64,000 nucleotides of DNA from Limnephilus marmoratus (taxonomy: Eukaryota; Arthropoda; Insecta; Trichoptera; Limnephilidae), in assembly GCA_917880885.1 (NCBI GenBank), contig OU862916.1:53170831-53234830 (forward strand), read 5' to 3'. A program made the position numbers and the translations under genes. Positions within the stretch are counted from its first letter, which is position 1. Each line of letters starts with the position of its first letter. Shown piece after piece: positions 47,329-58,037 of this stretch. The notes beneath the pieces were generated by a model. It was given only the letters and a program-made list of their open reading frames with translations, did no database searches and was not told the origin of the DNA.

Positions 47329-48600
47329 CCGCCTGATTCCCTATTGGGGTATGTTGTGAGGCTGAAGGTAGCGGGGAGGAAAAAGAGACGGGAAAAGGAA
47401 GGTAGAGAATTAGGTTACTATTCTGATCTAGTCACCAAACTCAGCTAAAGCCAATGAAAACTACATCATCAATTCTGAATGGTGGTCTTACACCAGTAGA
47501 CTGGGAGGCGAGATAGGTAAACCCTACGTCATCGAGTACAAGGATGAAACTACTTTGTAATGATAATGGACATTTAGAAAACCTTAAAAAAAGCTGGTCT
47601 GCCGGTGCGCCTCTTGGCAGGAGCCGCGCAGTCATGGAAATAGTCAGCGTTTTTTTTCGAAAAAATTACGTCGTCGAGTACACGAACAGGAATGGTCTCA
47701 TACGATAAAGGTCGATTAGAAAATGAGAAAAAAGTAGGTCTGCCAACCGGCAGTCTGGCACGTTCGCAGGCAGCCGGCGTCAAAGTGGGATAAAAAATAG
47801 TAAATTTTACGTCATCGAGTACACGAATGAAAGCAATGAATAACTATAGTCCAGATCATTCCATTTAAGAATTTCTTGGTCTGCCGACCAGCAGCCTGGC
47901 AGCTTTTCGTGTACGATGTTTTAAAGTTTTTTTTTTCTTAATTTCTCGTTTATCTTTATTATTATTTTTATTTCACTATATTTTTAAAAACTTTGAATAC
48001 CATATTTTAAAAAAATAAGCGTAAAATATTTAAAAAAATTATTTGAGAGTTCCGAGTGTACCCATCCGTCAGGCGAGCCTTTCGACGCCAAACCACTTAC
48101 GAAACCTGCCGCAGTGCCCCTCACCGCTGTCGCGTGTTAATATTTTTGTACAAATTTAAGTCCTTTTAAGATTGCCAAATAATAGTCCATAGTAGTTGGA
48201 AGTTCGAACAACCAACCCACCGTCGCCGTAAGAGCTGCGTTCGTCCGAAAAACGACGGAAATTTCCGAACCCCGTCCGTTTCATATCGGTTTCGCCTGCC
48301 CTGCTGCATCGATTACATCGAGTACAAGATCGAAGTAGAGGCGCACCGGCAGACCAGCTTTTTTAAGGTTTTCTAAATGTCCATTATCACTACAAAGTAG
48401 TTTCATCCGTGTACTCGATGACGTAGGGTTTACCTATCTCGCCTCCCAGTCTACAGGGCTATACTGAGAGTATCTTCCATTCTAGAATGTGCCGCAAATA
48501 TATATATACATTATATTATTTTTAAATGATAAAATTGTGAAATAACACAAATTAATCAAAAAAAAATTTCGTGTGACCACGGAGGCCGTCTTATGATAAT
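47329..48600 (-). mobile_element. tRNA-type SINE (family B) split by a TIR element
   Basis: Outside 47497-48453 the sequence matches 49650-50000 block by block (TTGGGGTATGTTGTGAGGCTG, TTCTGAATGGTGGTCTTAC, TATCTTCCA, AATAACACAAATTAATCAA). The tRNA-like head at about 48570-48600 is internally deleted, and the tail lacks the long A-run of the other copy. Confidence 0.75.
47497..48453. mobile_element. 957-bp non-autonomous TIR element, TSD CAG
   Basis: Termini read TAGACTGGGAGGCGAG and the exact inverse. Arms of about 117 bp have only a few mismatches. CAG flanks both ends (47494-47496, 48454-48456), and the paralogous SINE at about 49812 has a single CAG. Three subterminal repeats of about 140 bp each contain ACGTCRTCGAGTACA and GGTCTGCC. 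No coding frame. Confidence 0.88.
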
Positions 48601-48638
48601 TAAAAAAAAAAAACATTAAAAGAATACAAAGTTTCAAA

Positions 48639-48644
48639 TTTATT
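48639..48644 (-). terminator. PNP poly(A) signal AATAAA
   Basis: AATAAA on the minus strand 84 nt after the PNP stop codon, the first such hexamer in the 3' UTR. Confidence 0.6.
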
Positions 48645-48727
48645 TTGATTAACTAAATAATTACATGTTTAATTTAAAATAACATATTAACAGCATAAAT
48701 ACACTTTTGACTCTTAGACTACTTTGA

Positions 48728-48931
48728 TTATTTCTTGTTACTCTGGATTATTTCATTGATGTGCTCAACCAATTTGGAAACGAATTTGGTAAGGGTGGCT
48801 TGCTGTAGTTTGCCAACGTCCATAACATCCGTGTGAAGGGGCTCTGCGGAACTGTGGTAGTCTGTTACACACAAATTGGTGATCAGACTGAAGGCAAACA
48901 CGGTGATATCGCAATGTCTGGCGGTTATAAC
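48728..48931 (-). CDS. PNP: Purine nucleoside phosphorylase, terminal exon
   Basis: Encodes the last 67 residues of PNP, the cytosolic trimeric enzyme that splits inosine and guanosine with phosphate into base and ribose-1-phosphate (purine salvage). The acceptor is TTTTTTCTAG and the exon begins VITARHCDITVFAFSLITNL, matching the animal PNP stretch that follows the MSTVPE motif. SLITN holds the base-binding Asn (Asn243 in human numbering), and the later LHTDVMDVG aligns with the region of His257. The stop TAA is at 48730-48728. Phase 0 at the 5' side agrees with the preceding exon. The residues after the Asn (LCVTDYH) differ from human, as is usual in invertebrates. Confidence 0.95.
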   Translation of the reverse strand, partial: VITARHCDITVFAFSLITNLCVTDYHSSAEPLHTDVMDVGKLQQATLTKFVSKLVEHINEIIQSNKK

Positions 48932-49084
48932 CTAGAAAAAAAGAAAAAACAATTTAAAAACAGTTAAAAAGCATTAATTTGTGGAATATGTCCACATGTG
49001 TAGGGTACCGAAATATACATACTTATTATAATGTTAAGTTGGTATTTAAAAGAATTCCTAATCTACTCTTTCACATATGGTGCA

Positions 49085-49483
49085 CACACTATGAGCAGAA
49101 ACGGGCAGCCCGTTTGATAGATTCTCCTACAAACGGATTGCAATCTTTAGAGCACAGGCGTCAGGTGGGAATGCTGTCCTTATTCTACCGGTATTACAAT
49201 GGATGATGCTCCGAGGAACTAGCGGCACCGATGCATGGTCGGGAAACACGCCAAACACGCGTCCAACATATATTATATTATGTACACGGTTGACATTTGT
49301 CACATGAGAACGGGTCGTTTGTTTCTACGAATCGTTCTTGAGTTCAACAGGTCTCTTCAAGACCCATGTTCACTCCTCCGTCTCCTTAAAAATACCCTCC
49401 ACATCTTCAGAGATGACATAGGCCCTGAGGAAAATTAATTTCCTCAAGGCCTCATGTGTGTTAATAATAAAATAAAAAAGGCA
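49085..49483 (+). mobile_element. LINE 3' fragment (same family as 51721-53612)
   Basis: The translation QKRAARLIDSPTNGLQSLEHRRQVGMLSLFYRYYNG reproduces the C-terminal part of the LINE at 51.8-52.4 kb. GATGACATAGGCCCTGAGG at 49412-49430 is the shared 3' tail. 5'-truncated, internally deleted, A-rich end at about 49483. Sits in the last PNP intron, opposite to the gene. Confidence 0.85.
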
Positions 49484-49580
49484 TTAGTTTAATTATTTTA
49501 GGTTTAAACAATTTTTGTAACTTATGCTTTAAAAGAAGAATTACTTGTTTGCGACCGTACATACTCAATATGAATATGAC

Positions 49581-50003
49581 TTTTTTTTTTTTTTACAGTG
49601 AATACCGCACAAGAATCTCAACTGCTCCCGTCTGGAGCCAGTGAGACTATGGCATCCCCAATTGGGGTATGTTGTGAGGCTGAAGGTAGTGGGGAGGGGA
49701 AGGAGGTGGGGAAGAGGAAGGTTGGGAAGTACCTGGCTATTCAGATCTGGTCACTAAACACGGCTAAAGCCATTTTCAAGCAACGTTTCAATTCTGAATG
49801 GTGGTCTTACACCAGGGCGATACTAATAGTATCTTCCACTCTGGAACATGCCGCAAATATACTATATATTATTTTAAATGAATTAATTGTGAAATAACAC
49901 AAATTAATCAAATAAAATTTATTTGCGCATGCCGGGTTCGAACCCGCGACCTCCGGAATGTGAGTCAAGAGTCTTAGCCACTGGACTACGGAGGTCGTCA
50001 AAC
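49581..50003 (-). mobile_element. tRNA-derived SINE (family B), near full length
   Basis: On the minus strand it begins GACGACCTCCGTAGTCCAGT. It contains an A-box-like TAGTCCAGTGG (49988-49978) and a perfect B-box GGTTCGAACCC (49944-49934), then about 330 bp of body and a poly(A) tail (T-run 49581-49594). The head folds only partly as a tRNA, so I call it a SINE promoter and not a tRNA gene. Lies in the last PNP intron on the same strand. Confidence 0.85.
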
Positions 50004-50888
50004 TAAAAAGTTTTTTAGTCGACTAAAAAGTTTTGTACATAAACAGACTCAAATCTTTTAAGAAGGGCTAACAAATAAGAGTAGGTACCTGTCAATGTAT
50101 CGGTGACTCAATCCAATAATAATGTATTTGTTAGCCTTTCTTGAAAGATTTTAGTTTGTAAAAAGCGTTTTTCCCTAAAATGCGCCATCTGTGAAAGATT
50201 TGATTATAATTTTCTTTTTGAAATAGGAAATTCATCCTAAAAAGAGTGCGTTGTGCCGATAAAGTTAAGAAATATAGTTATAATTTTGAGGATAACCTAT
50301 AAGGGGACAGGACAAATCAAATATAATTATTTTATGAATCGCCTAAACACCAACATAATTATAGGTTCATGACAACTAACCAAGAGGCATTTCAATTACT
50401 TGAAAAGTCATATAAAGTGATGAAAATTAAAAAAAAATATAGCCCATAACCTAACCTAACCTGTCATTTTTCTCCGTTTGATTGTTCTTTCGATCTGCGT
50501 CGACAAAATATTTCTATGGAGATAAATTGCATCTTTTACGACGTGCTTTTTAATAGGTCAATATTATTTTATAATAAAAATTCATAACTAAAGCCTTCAA
50601 AAACTGGAGATATGATTTTATGAAAAAAACAAAAACCTTCTCGCTTTCCTTAACAATTAACATGTTATCCTTTACAGGATTTCAAATTTTAATGATCGAT
50701 ATTATCATCAATCATGTAAATATTTAGAGAAATGGTTAAGCCTTGGTAAGCCGCAGAATACTTCATTTTTTAGACGTCAAGGCGCTAGCAGTCACATGCC
50801 CGCACATGCCAAACTTGGCGTTTACGTAAGTAATTGCATCTCTCCAAAATTTACGTTAATTGCATAATTTTATCAATACAGACTCTTA
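50004..50888. other. PNP intron sequence without recognised features
   Basis: AT-rich intron. The only item noted is a short CCTAACCTAACC stretch at about 50448. No gene, RNA or repeat recognised. Confidence 0.6.
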
Positions 50889-51131
50889 AGGCGGCGACTG
50901 ACCTGTAACATTTGATCGTAACGTAACGTTACGTTGCGACAAAATGTTACAGGTCAGTACAGCGAGCCGATCTGCTCGCTACGAGCGCCGCGTGCTCCAC
51001 CCGGTTGTCGGTATTTTCGCGAATTCCTTTGAGTGCTACGTTACGCCTTAATTTTAGGTCAATACAACCTCAAGCGTCGTCGCGAGCGCATATGTCAATA
51101 GTTTCGAAGTGTTTATTGACGAGCGTTGAAG

Positions 51132-51378
51132 ATGGAATGGGACTAGGATAAAACTCTGTTGTTCATTGAAAAATATAAAGAAATGACTATTTTATGGGAC
51201 CCCTCTCATCCACAACATTAAAATAAAATAAAAACAAGACGCTTGGGTCGATTCGGCTTCATTATTAGAAACTGAAGTAGAAACTTGTAAGAAAAAAATC
51301 ACCAGTTTATTAGCTTCTTTGAGGAGGGAAAAACAAAAAATAAAAAAATCCACAGGAACAGGAAAAGGTCAGTGTTTA
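51132..51378 (+). pseudogene. MADF-domain protein fragment of Harbinger element
   Basis: MADF proteins accompany the Harbinger transposase and bind element DNA. The ATG at 51132 is followed almost at once by an in-frame TAG, then KTLLFIEKYKEMTILWDPSH, the N-terminal MADF helix pattern (LI--Y-----LWDP-HP). A one-base frame change near 51215 leads to DAWVDSASLLETEVETCKKK, then ITSLLASLRREKQKIKKSTG and TGKG, the very conserved MADF centre. The reading frame ends where the hAT-like element enters at 51408. Confidence 0.85.
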
Positions 51379-51720
51379 TAAAATACAAATTATCAAAGTC
51401 TCGAAAGCAGTGGCGGACTAAGCCCGTCAGAGGCCCGGGGCGGCAAAGCTGAATGAGGCCCCCCCCCTAGTAAAAGTTGATGTAATTTCAGTTCATGTAA
51501 TTCAGTTCACACGGACCTCTGGTCCTGGGGGGGAGCCTCCAAACACCTCCGTGTTCCCTTGATCATTTTTTACATTTATTTATTACCTATTTCATTTTTT
51601 AAAAGACGCATTTGTTAATAAAATGTTTTATATTAAACCGTTTTAAACATTATGTGTGTTGAATTATCCTTCAGAAAAACTTTGAATGCGTTTTTCTCAA
51701 AACTACGTTTTTAAACCTGA

Positions 51721-53612
51721 TTTTTTTTTTTTTTTACATTAACTCCACACAGGAGGCCCTGAGGAAAATAATTTCCCTCAGGGCCTATGTCATCTGGGAT
51801 GCTGTGTGGAGGGTCTTTTTGAGGAGAGGAAGGAATGAACATTGGTCTTGAAGAGACCCATGTTGTAGGAAGGAGGAAACACAGAGGCCGGCAAATCATT
51901 CCACAGCCGAGCTGTTGAACACAATAACGAGTCGAAGAAACGACCCGTTCTCATGTGACAAATGTCAACCGTGTACAAATGTTGGGCACGCGTTAGGCGT
52001 GTTTCCCGACTATGCACCGGTGCCGAAGGGATCAATGATGCTAGTTCCTCGGAGCATCTTCCATTGTAATACCGGTAGAACAAGGATAGCATTCCCACCC
52101 GACGCCTGTGCTCTAAAGATTGCAATCCGTCTGTTAAGATGGGAGAATCTATCAAACGGACCGCCCGTTTCTGCACAGAGTCGAGGGTATTTTTCAGGTA
52201 TTTTGGAGCTCCAGACCAGAGATGGCTGCCAAATTCAACCGTGGGGCGTACTTGTGATTTGTACAAGGTTAGCAGTTGTGTACTTTTAAAGTATCTGCGG
52301 GCCCTGTACAGTACGCCCAGTTTTTGGGAGGCTAGCTTTACTCTGGCTTCAATGGAGCCCCCATACCTGAGCTGGTCACTTAGGGTTACACCAAGCATAT
52401 CAATGGAGGGCCTGTTCGGAAGATTGCTTCCGTTGAAAGAGACTAGATTTTCATTTCGATCCCTTTTGGACGTAATCAGACAAGATTGGGTCTTTGAAAC
52501 ATTAAATTCAACGAGATTATTTTACCCCAAGAGAAAACACTCTCGAGGTAGCCGTCCATTCTTTGCTTCAAAGCCCTACGAGCTGTTGGAGTTTGTGAGC
52601 CCTTTGGGGGCTTGTCAAACAAAAAGCTATCATGAACTGTACTGTCATCCGCATAACAGTGAATTGGTGCACATGACAAAAAGTCATTGATGTGCAACAA
52701 AAACAAAGTTGGAGACAGAACCGATCCCTGCGGGACGCCAGCATTTATCGAGTGTGAGGAAGAGGTGAAACCATCGACTACCGTCTGAATCGACCTCCCC
52801 CTCAAGAAGTCGGCAATCCACGTACACAAGGATGCGGGAAGTCCGTAAGAATGCAGTTTGTTGACAAGTCCTCGGTGCCAAACCCGGTCAAAGGCCTTGG
52901 AGATGTCCAGTGCAACCGTTTAGGTCTCACCGAAACGTTCCAGGCATCGCCCCCAAACATGCGTCACATACGCGAGAAGATCACCGCACGAGCGGTTCCG
53001 ACGGAATCCGTATTGACGGTCATTAATAATTTTGTTCTTCTCGAGGTATGTGAGCAGTTTGTCGTTGATCACACGTTCCATCACCTTAGACAGAACTGAT
53101 GTGATCGCTATGGGGCGGTAGTTGGCCGGGTTGGAGCGGTCACCCTTCTTTGGAATAGGATGGATAACCGTTTTTTTCCAACCAGAGGGCACAGAGCCAG
53201 TCTTCAGGGACATTTTAAAAAGCTTCGTCAAAATTGGAGCTAATTCTGCAGCGCACCTCTGCAGTACCAGGGCAGGTATTCCGTCGGGCCCACTAGCTTT
53301 ATTAACATCAAGCCCTCGTAAAACATGGAGTACTTCCCGATGCCGGATCCTCAGCTTTTTCATATGAAAACCGCAGTGAGGAACCGACGTCGGGACAGCA
53401 CCTTGGTCATCGAGGGTTGAGTTATCCGCAAACATTTTACCTAGTAAGTTACCCTTTTCGGTGGCGGTGTTTGCTAGTGAGCCGTCAGGTCTGGTAAGAG
53501 GTGGCAGACTGGATTTGCAGAAATTTCGACCTATTGAGCCCGCAAGCGACCAGAATTGCCTGCTGCCATGCGGGCATGCAGTCAGCTTTCTGCTTATCTG
53601 CTGGTCGTGCTC
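51721..53612 (-). mobile_element. 5'-truncated LINE inside the hAT-like element
   Basis: The poly(A) tail appears as T-run 51721-51736. The element joins hAT-like sequence that is continuous elsewhere (ACAACCTGGTTGACAACAT at about 54304). The 5' end is truncated within the region ahead of RT. No clear target duplication. Confidence 0.88.
51790..53612 (-). pseudogene. Jockey/CR1-like reverse transcriptase, several frame breaks
   Basis: Three main pieces. 53612-52920 contains LRGLDVNKASGPDGIPALVL, then PIPKKGDRSNPANYRPIAIT and YGFRRNRSCGDLL (RT fingers). 52829-52476 contains INAGVPQGSVLSPTLFLLHI and CYADDSTVHDS (catalytic YADD). 52398-51790 contains MLGVTLSDQLRYGGSI, FGSHLWSGAP and VQKRAVRLIDSP (thumb and C-terminus). 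The motif A block between the first two pieces is disrupted by frame change. Related to the plus-strand fragment at 49085-49483. Inactive. Confidence 0.9.
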
Positions 53613-54000
53613 GATTGACAACATATCAGAAAAACTATTCATCCGATTTGCATGCACCAAGTCTTAACCTGTTAGAAAATCAAGTCACTATGGCACCACA
53701 TAGGGTTTTTTTTTCGAAAGTGCCCCCTTTAATTTTTTTATGAAAGCTGAAAATTTTCCATAAAAACTCGAAAATAAAATTCGCTGTTCCGTCATTTTTT
53801 TTTTAGAATTCAGAATACCCCTATGTGGTGCCATAGACACTGGATTTTCGAACAGTTTAAGACTTGGTACATGCAAATGTAATACAAATGCAATAAAAAT
53901 ATATACAGGCGGGTGTATAGTTTTTTTAAATACGTTGTCAACCAGATTGAAAAACGTGTTAAAAAGTTTCGAGAAAAATATTCAAAGTTTTGCTGAAGGA
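53613..54000. repeat. AT-rich module, copy 1 (duplicated at 55300-55620)
   Basis: Shares ATGGTGCCATAAACACT-like, TTTATGAAAG-TGAAAATTT and GTTAAAAAGTTTCGAGAAAAA blocks with 55300-55620. Both copies lie inside the hAT-like element. A third partial piece (TGTGTTGAATTATCCTTCAG) occurs at 51655 and 54250. Confidence 0.7.
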
Positions 54001-54329
54001 GGCCCCCGGGGACCAGAAGCCGCCTCTTCCCCCCCTTCCTCCCCTCCCGTTAGTCCATCGCTGATTCTTTTTAATAACTTTTCTATTTCATTACTATCTT
54101 TATTATTTATAATGATAAGATAACCTTTAGCAAAGAGTATTTTCTAAAAGACGCATTTGTTAATAATCTTTCACCTAATATTGTAAGGAAATTCGTAAAA
54201 TTGAAGGAGATACAGCATCTTATAAGAAACCGTTTCAAACAGTTTGTGTGTTGAATTATCCTTCAGCAAAACTTTGAACGCGTTTTTATCACTACGTTTT
54301 ACAACCTGGTTGACAACATATTAGATAAA

Positions 54330-55300
54330 ACCCGCATTGGGTAGGGTCCCTTAGGGTAAAGGGGCCCCGAGATGAGCATTGCCTTGGGGCCCCGACATGT
54401 TTAAGCCGGCTCTGGCATTGCCCGATTGTCCATAAGACAGTGTAGGTCACTGTCTATGGGCCTCGCATCGGGTAGGGGCCCCTAGGGTAAAGGTGCCCTG
54501 TGACGTGCATTGCCTAGGGGCCCTACATATTTAAGCCAGCCCTGACAGGGCCGTATAGTCCATAAGGCAGTGAAGGCCATTGCCTTTGAAAATTCAGTCA
54601 CTATAGCCAGGGCCGTGTCATCCATAAGACCTGTAGGTAACTGCCCAGGTGCCCCGCATCGGTTAGGAGCCCATAGGGGAAGGGGGGCCCTGGAGACGTG
54701 CTTGCCTAGGGGCCCCGAGATGTTTAAGCCCACCCTGGCAGGGCCGTATTATGCACGTGTAGGCCACTGCCAAGGGCCACGCATCGGCTAGGGGCCCCTA
54801 TGATAAAGGGGCCCCGAGACGTGCATTTCCTAAGGTCCCGACATGTTAAAAATGGCCCTGTCAGGCAGTGTAGGCCACTGCCTTCGAAAATCCAGTCACT
54901 ATAGCCAGGGCTGTAGTATCGGTAGGCAGTTGCTTACATAAGACCGCAATGGGTAGGGGCCCCTAGGGTAAAGGGCCCCCGAAATGTTTAAGCCAGTCCT
55001 GGCAGGGCCGTATTGTCCATAAGGCAGTATAGGGCACTGTCTTTGAAAATCCAGTCACTATAGCCAGGGCCGTATCCATAAGACGTGTAGGCAACTGCCT
55101 TGGGGCCCCGCATTGGGTAGAGGCCCTAGGGTAAAGGGGCTCTGAGACGTGCATTGCCTAGGGGCCCTGGCAGGGCCGTATTGTCCACAAAGCAGCTTAG
55201 GCCACTTCCTAGGGGGCACGCATCGGCTAGGGGCCCCTATGGTAAAGGGGCCCCGAGATGTGCATTGCCTAGGGGCCCCAACATGTTTAATCCGGATCTG
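54330..55300. repeat. GC-rich degenerate minisatellite
   Basis: Repeats of GGGTAGGGGCCCCTAGGGTA, then AAGGGGCCCCGAGACGTGCA, TTGCCTAGGGGCCC and AGCCAGGGCCGTAT-GTCC modules in varying order, about seven rounds. Open frames here are repeat translations only. Confidence 0.85.
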
Positions 55301-56123
55301 ACTATGACACCACGTAGGGATTGTTTAATAAAGGGCCCCCTTCTAATTTATTTTTATTTTTATGAAAGATGAAAATTTATCATAAAAAATTGAAAACAAA
55401 ATTCGCTGGTCCGCCATTTTTATCTTTTTTTTTAGATATCGAAATTCCCCTGCATGGTGCCATAAACACTGAATTTTCAAACAATTTAAGAATTGGTGAA
55501 TGCAAATCGGATGTATAGTTTGTTTAATATGTTGTCAACTAGGTTGAAAAATGTTAAAAAGTTTCGAGAAAAACGGATTCAAAGTTTTGCTGAAGGATAA
55601 TTCAAAACTGTTTCAAACGGTTTCACATAAAATGTTGTATATCGGTCGATTTTTCGAAATTCTTTAAAAAAAATGGTGAGAGCTTTTTTAACAAGTGCAT
55701 CTTTCAAAAAATTAAATTAAAAAAATGGCTAAAAATTTTTTTACAATATCCTGGTGCCTTAAAGGCTTGTATAGGATTTGATTAAGGGAACATGGAGGCG
55801 TTTGGGGGCCCCCCAGGACCGGGGGCCCGGGGCGGGCCGCCCCCCCCGCCCCCCCCTTAGTCCGCCACTGCTCGAAAGAAATATAAATTACGAGTGGCGG
55901 AGCGCAGTCGAGCATAGTGTTCGCCACGAGCAAGGGTACAGATCAGTCAGTTAATGCCGTAACGTAACACGCTCGCCTCGAATGTTACGATACGGCCAAA
56001 TGCTCATGTCAGTCGCCGCCTTTACATTCACCGAGCGATGAGAAATGTCAATGTCATTAATTTATAATCAATCTAAAATATTAATTGTTTTTGTGTTTAA
56101 TTCGTAGAACTCCATTTAAATTT

Positions 56124-57146
56124 TTAGAAATTTATTTAAAATTAAATTCGATAATGTTATTATCTAGTTCTGCAAGTTTTTTGGTTAGGGTTTTAGTTAC
56201 AGCTGTTTCGACTTGTAAGGTCATTTTCAAACTGTGGTGAAGCCACGTACGGACGACTTATTTATAAGATTTTAAATGTCAATTTTTAAAGGTGTCTAAT
56301 TTGATTTATTACCGGTTAAACCAATTTGTGGAGACACTAATTGAGACAGTGCTAATGTGGGATTCGGAGTATTTCCCTTTGGTTTGTCTTGCACTAAGTG
56401 TAAGGGTTTTCTTAATTGATTTAGAATGACATTATTGCTATGACTCATTTAAGTGCATTATATTTCTTAGGTTTGGTAAACATACTAAGTAGTGGGGAAT
56501 AAATAATTTTCCTTACTTTATTAATTAGCGTTATGTTGGGGTCATTCGTTTGTTTATTGATTTCTAATTGTTCAATCAAATTTAATCTAAGACCCTTTCG
56601 TTCAATATGTAATGGTTTTGGCATTAAAACACCAAAATTTTTGGCACCAAAACCATTACATATTGAACGAAACGGTCTTAGATTAAATTTGCTTGAACAA
56701 TTAGAAATCAATAAACGAACGAATGACCCCAACATAACGCTAATTAATAAAGTAAGGAAAATTATTTATTCCCCACTACTTAGTATGTTTACCAAACCTA
56801 AGAAATATAATGCACTTAAATGAGTCATAGCAATAACGTCATTCTAAATCAATTAAGAAAACCCTTACACTTAGTGCAAGACAAACCAAAGGGAAATACT
56901 CCGAATCCCACATTAGCACTCTGTCAATTAGTGTCTCTACAAATTGGTTTAACCGGTAATAAATCAACTTAGACACCTTTAAAAATTGACATTTAAAATC
57001 TTATAAATAAGTCGTCCGTACGTGGCTTCACCACAGTTTGAAAATGACCTTACAAGTCGAAACAGCTGTAACTAAAACACTAACCAAATAACTTGTAGAA
57101 CTCGATAATAATATTATCGAATTTAATTTTAATTAAATTTCTAAAA
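56124..57146. mobile_element. 1-kb fold-back of two Penelope-like 3' ends
   Basis: Arms of about 0.5 kb are inverted copies about a centre near 56634 with a loop of about 25 nt. Each arm encodes, reading outward, a C-terminal peptide (GLRLNLLEQLEINKRTNDPN then ITLINKVRKIIYS) and a 3' tail with TGAAAATGACCTTACAAGTC then GAAACAGCTGTAAC. Peptide and tail resemble the end of Penelope-like elements; this assignment is tentative. AATCAATCTAAAATA occurs at 56066-56080 and 57146-57160 and may be a target duplication. Confidence 0.7.
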
Positions 57147-57311
57147 ATCAATCTAAAATAGTCTGGTAAGGGATTTTAAGTGTCAACGTCAGGACAGTTT
57201 GTTATCAGCGGCTAATCGGTTATAATTTCATTAATAGTTCACTGACCCCAGTAAAACAAATACTATTTAAAATTAGTTTATTCGCACCGAGCTATTGGAA
57301 TGGGGAACTTG

Positions 57312-57836
57312 GAACTTGGGATCTTTTATTTCCCTGTCGAGTCCACGCTCAAAACGTACTTTAAAAAATTAAAACAAATTGTACTAAGTAGATTACAGTT
57401 AGTAATAAGTAATTCTGTTATCTTATTTTGTTATCTTTAAAAACGCGAAATGTCATTTCTCAAGGAACGCCATGTTGTTAATTACGACGGCAAACGTCTC
57501 GCGTGATTTTTCGTGTTTATGAAACCGAACAAAATAATGATTAATACGCATTATTTATCATTTCCGAAGATTGCAATTCGTTATTATTATCGTCTAACTG
57601 ACAGAAAGTGATTTTTTCTTTTAAAAATGCGTGTTTCATCGTCGCAATGGCGGTCCTTGAAAAATGACATTTTGCCATTTTAAATTTAAAAGAAATACAT
57701 TAAAACGCAATATTTTTCAATTCCGGTTACTGAATTACTTATTTTATTACTAACCATTATCTACCTAGTACAATTTGTTTTAATTGTTTAAAGTGTGTTT
57801 TGAGCGTGGACTCGATAGGAAAATATTTACCGGGAA
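57312..57836. repeat. Second fold-back, about 0.5 kb, imperfect arms
   Basis: CGAGTCCACGCTCAAAAC at 57338 is inverted at 57797-57814. Pairing continues through ACAAATTGTACTA-GTAGAT and ATGTCATTT-TCAAGGA. Probably a MITE; no target duplication defined. Confidence 0.75.
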
Positions 57837-58037
57837 CTTTATCAAAGATAGACTCAAATAAACTGCCGTCGTTTTTGAAAAATCGCGATCTCCCGTTGTA
57901 TAGATAAGTCCCGGATTATATTATTTAGACGGATTAAGTTTCAAGCCGTTCTAAGCTCGACATTCCAGCAAAGGCGAGCTTAAAATCAACTGATATACAG
58001 GGCGTATGCTAGTTTAGGGGTAGGTGTAGGTACTAAC

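Larger units (their letters stand above)
51408..55870. mobile_element. hAT-like element, 4.46 kb, TSD CTCGAAAG
   Basis: Termini CAGTGGCGGACTAAG and CTTAGTCCGCCACTG are exact inverses. The perfect 8-bp duplication CTCGAAAG stands at 51400-51407 and 55871-55878. Both are hAT hallmarks. No transposase is visible: the interior holds a LINE (51721-53612), duplicated AT-rich modules and a GC-rich tandem array. It is non-autonomous. Confidence 0.88.
50889..56021 (+). mobile_element. PIF/Harbinger-like element interrupted by a hAT-like element, TSD TTA
   Basis: Ends read AGGCGGCGACTGACCTG and, inverted, AGGCGGCGACTGACATG. They are flanked by TTA at 50886-50888 and 56022-56024, the 3-bp target of this superfamily. 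Without the 4.46-kb insert about 670 bp remain. It carries a broken MADF gene of the kind found next to the transposase in Harbinger elements; the transposase itself is absent. Confidence 0.83.

Noticed and set aside
49925..50000. Stand-alone tRNA gene
   Set aside because: A perfect B-box and an A-box-like sequence are present, but the acceptor and anticodon stems do not close properly, and a 330-bp body with poly(A) follows. It is a SINE head.
50448..50462. Insect telomeric repeat (CCTAA)n
   Set aside because: Fewer than three full units within ordinary intron sequence; not an array.
54482..55372. Coding frames in the GC-rich minisatellite
   Set aside because: Translations are periodic and follow the DNA repeat on both strands.
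56445..56823. Two 96-aa proteins, one on each strand, as separate genes
   Set aside because: They are the two arms of one palindrome read in mirror image, extended through the centre.
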